From Lachnospiraceae bacterium (lineage in GTDB: Bacteria; Bacillota; Clostridia; Lachnospirales; Lachnospiraceae), in assembly GCA_900753305.1 (NCBI GenBank), contig CAADYR010000176.1, positions 1 through 17,607 of the forward strand: a DNA stretch of 17,607 nt, read 5' to 3'. The notes beneath the pieces are model-generated. The model was not told the DNA's origin. It saw only the letters and a list, made by a program, of their open reading frames with translations, and ran no database searches. Position 1 is the stretch's first letter, and every line of letters begins with the position of its first letter. Of this stretch, positions 6,894 through 14,362 are shown piece after piece. A program made the translations under genes and the position numbers.

Positions 6894-9440
6894 ATGGAAC
6901 AATATACGGTGACGGGTATGAGCTGTGCGGCGTGCTCAGCCCGTGTGGAAAAAGCCGTGTCGAAAGTAGAGGGTGTAACGAGTTGCTCAGTAAGTCTTTT
7001 GACCAATTCAATGGGTGTGGAAGGCACTGCATCACCCCAGGCAATTATAAAGGCTGTAGAGGATGCGGGATATGGGGCATCTCCTAAGAACGCGGACAGA
7101 GAGCACCATAGTTCAATGGATATGGCAGCAGCAGAAGAAGCTCTCAGGGATAAGGACACGCCACTCTTAAAGAAACGTTTGATCACATCACTGGTATTTT
7201 TACTGGTATTGATGTATTTTTCCATGGGGCATATGATGTGGGGATGGCCATTGCCAACCGCCCTGGAGGGAAATCATGTAGCTATGGGACTGATACAGAT
7301 GCTGCTTACGATTGCTATTATGGTCATCAATCAGAAATTCTTTATCAGTGGTTTCAAGAGTCTGGCGCATAGAGCACCCAATATGGATACATTGGTAGCT
7401 CTTGGAGCAACAGCGGCTTTTGTATACAGCACTTATGCGTTGTTTGCCATGACGGATGCACAGGTCAGAGGTGATATGGATGGTGTCATGTCATATATGC
7501 ATGAGTTCTATTTTGAATCGGCAGCAATGATCCTGACACTGATCACAGTTGGAAAGATGCTGGAAGCACATTCTAAGGGAAAAACGACGGATGCACTTAA
7601 AGGACTGATGAAACTGGCGCCTAAGACTGCGGTAGTCATCAGAAATGGAGAAGAAGTACAGGTTCCTGTTGAGGAAGTGAGCAAGGGTGATATCTTTGTT
7701 GTCAGACCGGGTGAAAACATTCCTGTAGATGGTGTTGTTCTGGAAGGCAGCAGCGCTGTCAATGAATCTGCATTGACCGGAGAGAGTATTCCTGTGGATA
7801 AGGCGGCAGGTGATAAGGTGTCTGCAGCAACACAGAATCAATCGGGATATATTCGGTGCGAGGCAACCAGAGTAGGCGAGGATACGACTCTTTCACAGAT
7901 TATCCAGATGGTCAGTGATGCAGCGGCGACCAAGGCTCCCATAGCCAAGGTAGCAGATAAGGTATCAGGTGTTTTTGTACCGGCAGTTATTACGATCGCA
8001 GTCATTACGACACTGATCTGGATTTTTGCAGGAGAGAGTTTTGGGTTTGCACTGGCGAGAGGTATTTCGGTATTGGTTATCAGTTGTCCGTGTGCACTTG
8101 GACTGGCGACTCCTGTAGCGATCATGGTCGGTAATGGTGTCGGTGCCAGAAATGGTATTATGTTCAAAACGGCAGTCTCACTGGAAGAGGCTGGAAAGGT
8201 TCAGATCGTTGCCCTGGACAAAACGGGAACGATCACCAGTGGAGAACCGAAGGTAACGGATATGATACCCGCTGAGGGTATCCCACAGGAGAAACTTCTG
8301 GGACTGGCATATGCGTTGGAAAGCAGGAGCGAACATCCACTTGCAAGAGCAATCGTTGAATATGCGAAGGAAAAGGACATGCCTGTATCTGAAGTCACAG
8401 ATTTTGCAGCACTGACAGGTAATGGCGTGGAGGCGAAGCAAGATGGCAGCAGACTTTTAGGTGGCAGCTTTACTTTTATGAAGAGTCAGTTGTCTATACC
8501 GGAGGTGGCACAGTCGCAATATGAGAAGCTGGCCGGAGATGGCAAGACCCCTCTTTTCTTTGCAAAAGATGATCAGTTCATGGGAATCATAGCAGTAGCA
8601 GATGTGATCAAAGAGGACAGCCCACAGGCAGTTCGGGAACTGCAGAATATGGGAATCCGCGTAGTGATGCTGACAGGTGATAATGAACGTACAGCCAGGG
8701 CAATCGGCGCACAGGCCGGTGTGGATGAAGTCATTGCAGGTGTACTGCCGGACGGTAAGGAGAGCGTGATCCGCAAACTCAGGGAACAGGGCAAGGTTGC
8801 CATGGTTGGGGACGGAATCAATGATGCGCCTGCCCTGACAAGAGCAGATATGGGTATTGCCATCGGCGCAGGAACAGATATCGCAATTGATGCGGCAGAT
8901 GTAGTTTTGATGAAGAGCAGATTAAGTGATGTTCCGGCATCAATCCGTCTCAGTCGTGCTGCTTTGCACAATATTCATGAGAACCTGTTCTGGGCATTTG
9001 CCTATAATGTGATCGGGATTCCACTGGCAGCAGGTATCTGGATTCCGCTGTTTGGCTGGCAGCTCAACCCGATGTATGGAGCAGCGGCAATGAGTTTATC
9101 GAGCTTTTGTGTTGTAACGAATGCACTCAGACTTAATCTGGTCAGGATTCATGATGCAGCTCATGATAAAAAGGTAAGAAACAGAAGTCATCAGACTTCT
9201 GCAGCAATAAATGATATGGAGGACAAATCAATGGAAAAGACAATGAAAATCGAAGGTATGATGTGTGGACATTGTGAGGCAAGAGTAAAGAAAGCATTAG
9301 AGGCACTTCCACAGGTAACAGAGGCACAGGTAAGCCATGAAACAGGTACAGCAGTAGTGAAGCTGAACGCAGAAGTTTCTAATGAAGAACTGACTCAGGC
9401 AGTAGAAGCACAGGATTACAAGGTAACATCTGTGGAGTAA
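6894..9440 (+). CDS. copA: Cu(I)-exporting P1B-type ATPase with a fused C-terminal CopZ-like domain
   Basis: An 848-residue copper pump. An N-terminal HMA domain has GMSCAAC (Cys11, Cys14). The membrane core has the TGES actuator loop, the CPC transport motif (398-400), the phosphorylated Asp442 in DKTGT, SEHPLA in the nucleotide domain, and the GDGINDAP hinge (Asp640). YN and MSLSS in the last two helices are the pattern of Cu(I)-specific pumps. It exports Cu(I) from the cytoplasm using ATP. After the last helix come about 45 linker residues and a second HMA domain (from about 780, GMMCGHC with Cys791 and Cys794), an unusual place for one. GGAGGA (6880-6885) is eight bases before the ATG. 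It is last in the operon, with a strong terminator following. The C-terminal domain has its own potential start (separate entry). Confidence 0.96.
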   Translation: MEQYTVTGMSCAACSARVEKAVSKVEGVTSCSVSLLTNSMGVEGTASPQAIIKAVEDAGYGASPKNADREHHSSMDMAAAEEALRDKDTPLLKKRLITSLVFLLVLMYFSMGHMMWGWPLPTALEGNHVAMGLIQMLLTIAIMVINQKFFISGFKSLAHRAPNMDTLVALGATAAFVYSTYALFAMTDAQVRGDMDGVMSYMHEFYFESAAMILTLITVGKMLEAHSKGKTTDALKGLMKLAPKTAVVIRNGEEVQVPVEEVSKGDIFVVRPGENIPVDGVVLEGSSAVNESALTGESIPVDKAAGDKVSAATQNQSGYIRCEATRVGEDTTLSQIIQMVSDAAATKAPIAKVADKVSGVFVPAVITIAVITTLIWIFAGESFGFALARGISVLVISCPCALGLATPVAIMVGNGVGARNGIMFKTAVSLEEAGKVQIVALDKTGTITSGEPKVTDMIPAEGIPQEKLLGLAYALESRSEHPLARAIVEYAKEKDMPVSEVTDFAALTGNGVEAKQDGSRLLGGSFTFMKSQLSIPEVAQSQYEKLAGDGKTPLFFAKDDQFMGIIAVADVIKEDSPQAVRELQNMGIRVVMLTGDNERTARAIGAQAGVDEVIAGVLPDGKESVIRKLREQGKVAMVGDGINDAPALTRADMGIAIGAGTDIAIDAADVVLMKSRLSDVPASIRLSRAALHNIHENLFWAFAYNVIGIPLAAGIWIPLFGWQLNPMYGAAAMSLSSFCVVTNALRLNLVRIHDAAHDKKVRNRSHQTSAAINDMEDKSMEKTMKIEGMMCGHCEARVKKALEALPQVTEAQVSHETGTAVVKLNAEVSNEELTQAVEAQDYKVTSVE
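9218..9233 (+). promoter_or_regulatory. Internal ribosome-binding site and in-frame ATG inside copA (possible free CopZ)
   Basis: GGAGGA (9218-9223), seven bases and ATG (9231-9233), in the copA frame at codon 780. Initiation here would make a 69-residue protein consisting of just the C-terminal HMA domain, which is the size and form of a stand-alone CopZ chaperone. The other two frames have stops immediately before it (TAA 9208-9210, TGA 9212-9214), so the stretch looks like an old intergenic gap between copA and copZ that became readable. Use of this start is inferred. Confidence 0.55.
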
Positions 9441-9465
9441 CGAAAATATTGCAAAATAGCAGTTT

Positions 9466-9495
9466 AAGGAGAAGGGATATCCCTTCTCCTTTTTT
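9466..9495 (+). terminator. Strong rho-independent terminator after copA
   Basis: A perfect 11-bp stem (9466-9476 with 9481-9491) closes a four-base ATAT loop and runs into six T bases (9490-9495). It ends the copper operon. Confidence 0.92.
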
Positions 9496-9556
9496 AATTG
9501 GAGTTTCATGTATGGTGCGGAATATGATTCTGTTTCCGTTATCATAAAATAAATGT

Positions 9557-9585
9557 TTGAATATTCTGACAATTTGAAGTATACT
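9557..9585 (+). promoter_or_regulatory. Candidate promoter for the PAS-GGDEF gene
   Basis: TTGAAT (9557-9562), a 17-base spacer and TATACT (9580-9585). An overlapping alternative is CTGACA (9566-9571) with TATAAA (9590-9595). Since a strong terminator lies upstream, some promoter must lie in this gap. Confidence 0.5.
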
Positions 9586-9655
9586 GTTATATAAAGAGAA
9601 AGTAGTATTTTACAAAAGACAATTGCTACTAATAGGAAGTGTAACAGGGGGATAT

Positions 9656-10807
9656 ATGAAGAATTTCAAGCGTGGTTATCTGATTGCAATGTCAGCCGTA
9701 TTTGGAATTGCAGGATATGTATGTGCTGCTACGGATGCCTGGCAGCATAATGCGAAAGGATATGTGATGATCTGCGTTGCGGGAATCATCACTGGATTTG
9801 CTGTTTATTATTTGCTCTTGTTGAAGGAAAAAGAGCAGGAATGCCGTGAAGATGAGGCAAAGAAGCTGTTACTTCAACAGAAAAGGTACAGACTTGTGTT
9901 GGACAATTCTGATGAAATGATGTACGAGATTGGAATCCGTGAAGAATCTAATATCATATCCGAACGTGTGCATGAGAAATTTGGCTGGAATATTCCCAGG
10001 CAGTGTAGAAACCTGAATGCAGAAGAACTGATGAAAATATGGCATGTATGTCAGGAAGACGAAGCACAGGTAAAACTGCTGTATGACAGAATTACAAAGC
10101 AGGGACGTTCAGGAAGAATTGTCGTTCGAATGCAGAAAATCAATGGCGATTATATCTGGTGCACGGTTACAGGTTTTCCACTTTATGACAGTGATCAGCA
10201 GTTGATTTCGATTGTTGGTAAAATTGAGGATGTGGACAGGGAAACCAAGCGTCGCAAAAAATTAGAGTGGGAGAATCGGACGGATTGTATGACAGGGCTG
10301 ATCAATAAATCTACTTTTGCAAATGAAACAATTTATTATCTCCGCCATCATTCATCGGTCAATACGGCAGTGATTTTTATTGATATGGATCATTTCAAGG
10401 AAGTAAATGATACTATGGGGCACAGCATGGGAGATCATGTAATATGTGATATGGCTCAGAAATTGCAGATCATTTTTGCTAATTTTGATCTGGTCGCACG
10501 TTTTGGAGGCGATGAATTCTGCATTTTTGTTAAGGATATTCCATATGAAACATTAAAAAATAAACTGGAGTGGACAGTTGACAAGTTACGCAGCACTTAT
10601 ACGAATGGAACAGAATATGTTGACATTACGGCAAGTATAGGGGCTGCTTACTGTTCACAGGAGGGAGCGGACTATCAGTTCTTACTTGATATGGCAGATG
10701 CTGCTGTGTATGAGGCAAAGAAAAAAGGACGCGATCAGTATATTATAAAAAATATTATGACCAACATGACGTTCATGGAACAAAATAAACAAATATATAT
10801 TAACTGA
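9656..10807 (+). CDS. Membrane PAS-GGDEF protein, probable active diguanylate cyclase
   Basis: A 383-residue protein that should make cyclic-di-GMP from two GTP. It has two N-terminal membrane segments (about 7-25 and 35-56), a short coiled-coil-like linker, a PAS domain (about 75-190) and a GGDEF domain (about 205-370). The GGDEF domain is intact: DCMTGLINKSTF, the metal-binding IDMDHFKEVND and RFGGDEF (284-288). The position of the inhibitory RxxD site holds ANFD, so the usual product inhibition may be missing. The start is ATG at 9656, with AGGGGG at 9646-9651 four bases upstream; a TTG at 9623 has no ribosome-binding site. The short loop between the membrane segments leaves little extracellular sensor, so the PAS domain is the likelier input. 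Confidence 0.92.
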   Translation: MKNFKRGYLIAMSAVFGIAGYVCAATDAWQHNAKGYVMICVAGIITGFAVYYLLLLKEKEQECREDEAKKLLLQQKRYRLVLDNSDEMMYEIGIREESNIISERVHEKFGWNIPRQCRNLNAEELMKIWHVCQEDEAQVKLLYDRITKQGRSGRIVVRMQKINGDYIWCTVTGFPLYDSDQQLISIVGKIEDVDRETKRRKKLEWENRTDCMTGLINKSTFANETIYYLRHHSSVNTAVIFIDMDHFKEVNDTMGHSMGDHVICDMAQKLQIIFANFDLVARFGGDEFCIFVKDIPYETLKNKLEWTVDKLRSTYTNGTEYVDITASIGAAYCSQEGADYQFLLDMADAAVYEAKKKGRDQYIIKNIMTNMTFMEQNKQIYIN

Positions 10808-10812
10808 TAACG

Positions 10813-10842
10813 TTGACATGAATGGTAAAAAAACAGTAAAAT
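10813..10842 (+). promoter_or_regulatory. Candidate promoter for the REC-GGDEF-EAL gene
   Basis: A perfect TTGACA (10813-10818), an 18-base spacer and TAAAAT (10837-10842), starting six bases after the stop of the preceding gene. It would allow this gene to be transcribed separately from the cyclase. Confidence 0.6.
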
Positions 10843-10894
10843 AGTAATGTGGTTTAAAAAAGTTAGAGAAATGGAAACGGTATGAGGTAAGTGT

Positions 10895-12928
10895 ATGCAG
10901 GAAAGAAATACTGTACTTATTGTCGATGATGAAGAAATCATTAAATTGACTCTTAAAGATGTACTAAAGAAAGAATATACCGTATTATGTGCTTCAAATG
11001 GTCAGGAAGCATTAGATATATTGAATAAAAAAGCAAGTGAGATTGGTGTCATTGTGCTTGATATTGTCATGCCCGTAATGGATGGACTGAGCTTTCTTGA
11101 AGAGTTTCATAATCATCAGGAATACACAGGAATCCCCATCATCGTAGCAACTGCAACAGAAGACGAAGAGTTGGAACATAAGTGTCTTGAACTTGGCGTC
11201 TGGGATTTTGTTATGAAACCTTATAATCCGGATTTGCTGCAATACCGGGTGCGTAATGCAATGGAGCGCAGCAAAATGATCATGGCAGAACTGGATTCAG
11301 TGACAGGATGCTACACAAAAATCAAATTTTACCAGACTGTACGTGAATTACTTACAGAATATAAAGACGAACAGTTTGCATTTGTACGTTTTGATATAGA
11401 CCGTTTTAAAATGATCAATAATTTCTATGGATTTAAGGAAGGCGACAAAGTATTAAGAAATATTGCACTTGAACTTCGCAAAGTAGCATCCACTTTTGAT
11501 AAATTCATATATGGACGTCTGGAAAATGATGTATTTGCATGCTGTATGCCATATAAAGAGGAGAATGTGGATCTGCTGGTAAATGCATTAAAGATCAAGT
11601 TAAAAAAGGTCAATAAGGATTACAATATCAAGGTTTCATTCGGTGTGTACATAATTGATGATCATAAAATGGATGTATCTGAAATGTATGACAGAGCTTC
11701 TCTTGCGGCAAAGAGCTGCAAAGGTAAATACATGGAGAATGTAGCCTATTACAATACCAGCATGATTGAAAACATGCGTCATGAACAATCTGTGATCAAT
11801 GAAGTCAATCGTGCTCTGGAGGAGGAACAGTTCAAGGTATATCTGCAGCCTAAGATCAATCTGATGACGGGCAGACCCTATGGAGCAGAGGCACTGGTCA
11901 GATGGAAACATCCTGAGAAGGGAATGATTTCTCCGGCAGAATTCATTCCAATTTATGAAAGAAATGGCATTATAGGCAGACTGGATCAGTATATGTGGCG
12001 TCATGTCTGCATTTTATTAAGAAAGTGGCTGGATGAGGGAAGAAATCCGGATCCTATATCTGTTAATGTTTCAAGAGTTAATATTTATAATCCACATCTG
12101 GTAGAAATTTTCAAAAAACTGATTGCACAATATCAGATTCCGGCACATTTGCTGAATCTTGAACTGACAGAAAGTGCTTTTATGGAAGATCAGGATCTGG
12201 TCATGAAAACAATGAGTAAATTACACCAGAATGGATTTCAGATCATGATGGACGATTTTGGAAGCGGGTATTCCTCTCTGAATGTACTGAAAGATATGGA
12301 AGTTGATTATCTGAAAATCGATATGAAGTTTCTGCGGGAAGAAGAATTCAACGGTAAGGGAGAGAAGGTTCTGACATCTGTTATCCGTATGGCAAAATGG
12401 CTGCATATGCCATCAATCGTAGAAGGTGTAGAGACAGCAGAACAGGTGGATTTTCTGAAATGTATTGGTTGTGAATATGCACAGGGGTTCTATTTTGCCC
12501 AGCCTATGCCTGTAGAAGATTATGAGCACTATATAGAGCATGAGCTTAATAAAGAGGCACAGACAGAACTTGGACAGAGTATGTCCATGATGAGTGATTT
12601 GTGGAATACACGATCCAATGCAAGTCAGTTATTGGAATTACTGGATGTTCCGATAGCAATTTATGAATTTTGCAGAGACAAACTGGAATTGCTGCGTACG
12701 AATCAGGCGTATGAGCGTATAATAAACAGCGAAGAAATTGATGAAGAAGAAGCAGAGATGCTGAAGGAAATGTTTGAAGATTCTGTCAACGAGGAACGTG
12801 TAATAAAAAAGGAATATTGTAAAGAGTATGGCAGATGGTATTTATTGCAGGTGAAAGAAATGAGCAAGAGCAATGATACTCATGTAATGCTGGTAACTTT
12901 TATAGATATCAGTGAGTATAAAAATTAG
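10895..12928 (+). CDS. Response regulator with REC, degenerate GGDEF, EAL and C-terminal PAS-like domains
   Basis: A 677-residue cytoplasmic protein. Residues 1-125 are a receiver domain with the acidic pair Asp11-Asp12, phospho-acceptor Asp56 and Lys108-Pro109. Residues 130-290 are a GGDEF fold whose signature is ENDVF (210-214), so cyclase activity is very unlikely. Residues 300-560 are an EAL domain with a full set: EAL (332-334), SVNVSR, LELTES, MDDFGSGYSSL, YLKIDMKF, VEGVE and QGFYFAQPM. It should be a phosphorylation-controlled cyclic-di-GMP phosphodiesterase. The last 110 residues look like a PAS domain ending in VTFIDISEYKN, an uncommon place for a sensor in this architecture. GAGG (10884-10887) is seven bases before the ATG. 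No histidine kinase is encoded nearby, so the kinase must be elsewhere. Confidence 0.93.
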   Translation: MQERNTVLIVDDEEIIKLTLKDVLKKEYTVLCASNGQEALDILNKKASEIGVIVLDIVMPVMDGLSFLEEFHNHQEYTGIPIIVATATEDEELEHKCLELGVWDFVMKPYNPDLLQYRVRNAMERSKMIMAELDSVTGCYTKIKFYQTVRELLTEYKDEQFAFVRFDIDRFKMINNFYGFKEGDKVLRNIALELRKVASTFDKFIYGRLENDVFACCMPYKEENVDLLVNALKIKLKKVNKDYNIKVSFGVYIIDDHKMDVSEMYDRASLAAKSCKGKYMENVAYYNTSMIENMRHEQSVINEVNRALEEEQFKVYLQPKINLMTGRPYGAEALVRWKHPEKGMISPAEFIPIYERNGIIGRLDQYMWRHVCILLRKWLDEGRNPDPISVNVSRVNIYNPHLVEIFKKLIAQYQIPAHLLNLELTESAFMEDQDLVMKTMSKLHQNGFQIMMDDFGSGYSSLNVLKDMEVDYLKIDMKFLREEEFNGKGEKVLTSVIRMAKWLHMPSIVEGVETAEQVDFLKCIGCEYAQGFYFAQPMPVEDYEHYIEHELNKEAQTELGQSMSMMSDLWNTRSNASQLLELLDVPIAIYEFCRDKLELLRTNQAYERIINSEEIDEEEAEMLKEMFEDSVNEERVIKKEYCKEYGRWYLLQVKEMSKSNDTHVMLVTFIDISEYKN

Positions 12929-12931
12929 CAG

Positions 12932-12960
12932 TTGACAATAAAAGCTACATTCATTATAAT
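12932..12960 (+). promoter_or_regulatory. Perfect-consensus promoter of the Trp T-box operon
   Basis: TTGACA (12932-12937), exactly 17 bases and TATAAT (12955-12960), beginning three bases after the upstream stop codon. The transcript would start near 12967, just ahead of the T-box leader. A promoter this strong fits a leader whose default state is termination. Confidence 0.9.
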
Positions 12961-12966
12961 AATCCC

Positions 12967-13243
12967 AAAAGAGAAACCTATGATGCAGAAAAAGCACAGG
13001 ATACATTCCTTACAGAGAGTCAGGCTGGTGGAAACTGACAGGATATGCACTGTTGTATGGGTTGCTGAGGGCAAGGGGAACGGCACTGCCTGGTATCCGA
13101 GACGTAATGCCTGCGTTAGAGGCTGGCAATGTGATGGCATTGTACGGAGTGGATTCGAAGAAGAATCAAATAAGGTGGTACCGCAGATTTATTTTGTAGA
13201 TTTGTCCTTAGTTCGTTAGTTTAGACGAACTGAGGACTTTTTT
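12967..13243 (+). promoter_or_regulatory. T-box riboswitch leader, tryptophan (UGG) specifier
   Basis: Uncharged tRNA binding to this leader permits read-through into the transporter operon. Stem I: CAGAAA (12986-12991) pairs imperfectly with TTGCTG (13062-13067); the upper arm is CATTCCT (13004-13010) with AGGATATG (13040-13047); the tip carries the typical ACAGAGA bulge and a GTCAG/CTGAC hairpin. The specifier loop ends with UGG (13058-13060) plus one purine before the lower helix, the usual arrangement, giving a Trp codon. The conserved AAGGTGGTACCGC lies at 13172-13184. The antiterminator pairs AAGG (13172-13175) with CCTT (13206-13209) and GCAGAT with ATTTGT, leaving UGGT free for the tRNA end. 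CCTT is also part of the terminator, so the two structures exclude each other. The specifier was assigned by hand folding. Confidence 0.9.
13204..13243 (+). terminator. Regulated terminator of the T-box leader
   Basis: GTCCTTAGTTCG (13204-13215) pairs with CGAACTGAGGAC (13226-13237), 12 bp including one T/G pair, followed by six T bases. Its 5' arm overlaps the antiterminator. It also serves as the end for any transcript coming through from the EAL gene. Confidence 0.93.
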
Positions 13244-13263
13244 AGTTCAGGAGGGAAATAATT

Positions 13264-14334
13264 ATGAAAAAGACAGTAGTCAAAAGGGTAATGGGAGTAG
13301 CATTAAGTGCAATTATGGCAGTGACAATGCTTGCAGGTTGTGGCAGTGATGCCGGACAGACAACAAATGACACAGTACAGACAACACAGGAAGTAACTAC
13401 AACAGTGCAGAATGAGGATAACGGAACAGAAATCAATAAAGATGACAAGGTTTATAAGGTTGGAATTATTCAACATATCGATCATCCATCACTGAATCAG
13501 ATCAATGCAAAGATTCAGGAAACATTACAGCCACTGGTAAATCAGGGCAGGGTACAGATCGAATACAAGAATGCATCCGGAGATCAGACGATGCTTCCGA
13601 CTATTATTAAGGGCATGATCGATGATGGATGTGATATTCTTGTTCCTATTGCAACACCTACGGCACAGGCAGCAGCGGCAGCAACTTCTGATGTAACGAT
13701 CGTTTTCTCGGCCGTCAGCAATCCTGTAGAAGCCGGATTGGTCGAGTCTTTTGACAAGACAGATAAGAACATTACAGGAGTATCCAATTCAATCGCCATT
13801 GAAGATATTTTTGAACTGGCAGCAGAACTGACTCCGGATGCCAGAACATTCGGATTCGTATACAACACAAGTGAGATCAACTCTGTAACAGGTATTGAAA
13901 GGGCCAAGAAGTACTGTGATGAGCATGGTATTTCCTATAAGGAGGCTACTGTGACAGGAACGGCTGATGTACAGCAGGCAGCAGCATCTCTGGTCAATGA
14001 TGTGGATGCTTTCTTCACACCAAATGATAATACAGTAGCATCTGCAATGGCTGCATATTTGCAGGTAGCCAATGATGCAGGAAAGCCTATCTACTGTGGC
14101 GCAGACTCTATGGTAAATGACGGTGGTTTCGCAACAGTTGGGATTGATTATGATGTCCTTGGTGTGCAGACAGGTGAAATGATAGAGAGAATCGTTAATG
14201 GTGCAACAGTGGCAGATACGCCGGTAGAGCAGATTGCGCAGTATGCGAAGATGATCAATGTAGCAACAGCAAAGCAGTTGGGTATTGAGATTCCACAGGA
14301 TAAACAGGAAGAATTCCAGCTCCTTGGTGAGTAA
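13264..14334 (+). CDS. trpX: ABC transporter substrate-binding lipoprotein, TrpX type
   Basis: A 356-residue lipoprotein of the ABC substrate-binding family PF04392. A basic N-terminus and hydrophobic core end in the lipobox LAGC (Cys26), then a Thr/Gln/Asp-rich tether, then a two-lobed binding domain starting at VYKVGIIQHIDHPSLNQ. Stretches such as ILVPIATPTAQAA, IVFSAVSNPVEAGLV and PNDNTVASAMAAYL are typical. It captures the substrate outside the membrane and delivers it to TrpY/TrpZ. Tryptophan is inferred from the T-box specifier and from the known trpXYZ systems of Firmicutes; the binding pocket was not examined, and some relatives also bind phenylalanine. AGGAGG (13249-13254) is nine bases before the ATG. 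First gene after the T-box. Confidence 0.88.
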   Translation: MKKTVVKRVMGVALSAIMAVTMLAGCGSDAGQTTNDTVQTTQEVTTTVQNEDNGTEINKDDKVYKVGIIQHIDHPSLNQINAKIQETLQPLVNQGRVQIEYKNASGDQTMLPTIIKGMIDDGCDILVPIATPTAQAAAAATSDVTIVFSAVSNPVEAGLVESFDKTDKNITGVSNSIAIEDIFELAAELTPDARTFGFVYNTSEINSVTGIERAKKYCDEHGISYKEATVTGTADVQQAAASLVNDVDAFFTPNDNTVASAMAAYLQVANDAGKPIYCGADSMVNDGGFATVGIDYDVLGVQTGEMIERIVNGATVADTPVEQIAQYAKMINVATAKQLGIEIPQDKQEEFQLLGE

Positions 14335-14362
14335 AAATAATGGGAAGGATATGGTGACAGAT

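Noticed and set aside
6689..7225. A 178-codon - strand frame
   Set aside because: Antisense to the HMA gene and the copA N-terminus, which have unmistakable metal-binding motifs and ribosome-binding sites.
9440..9656. Possible cyclic-di-GMP riboswitch ahead of the GGDEF gene
   Set aside because: No GEMM-like core or tetraloop receptor could be seen; the gap holds a terminator and a candidate promoter.
12932..13219. A + strand frame of 95 codons
   Set aside because: It lies wholly over the T-box promoter and leader, whose conserved structure explains the sequence, and it has no ribosome-binding site.
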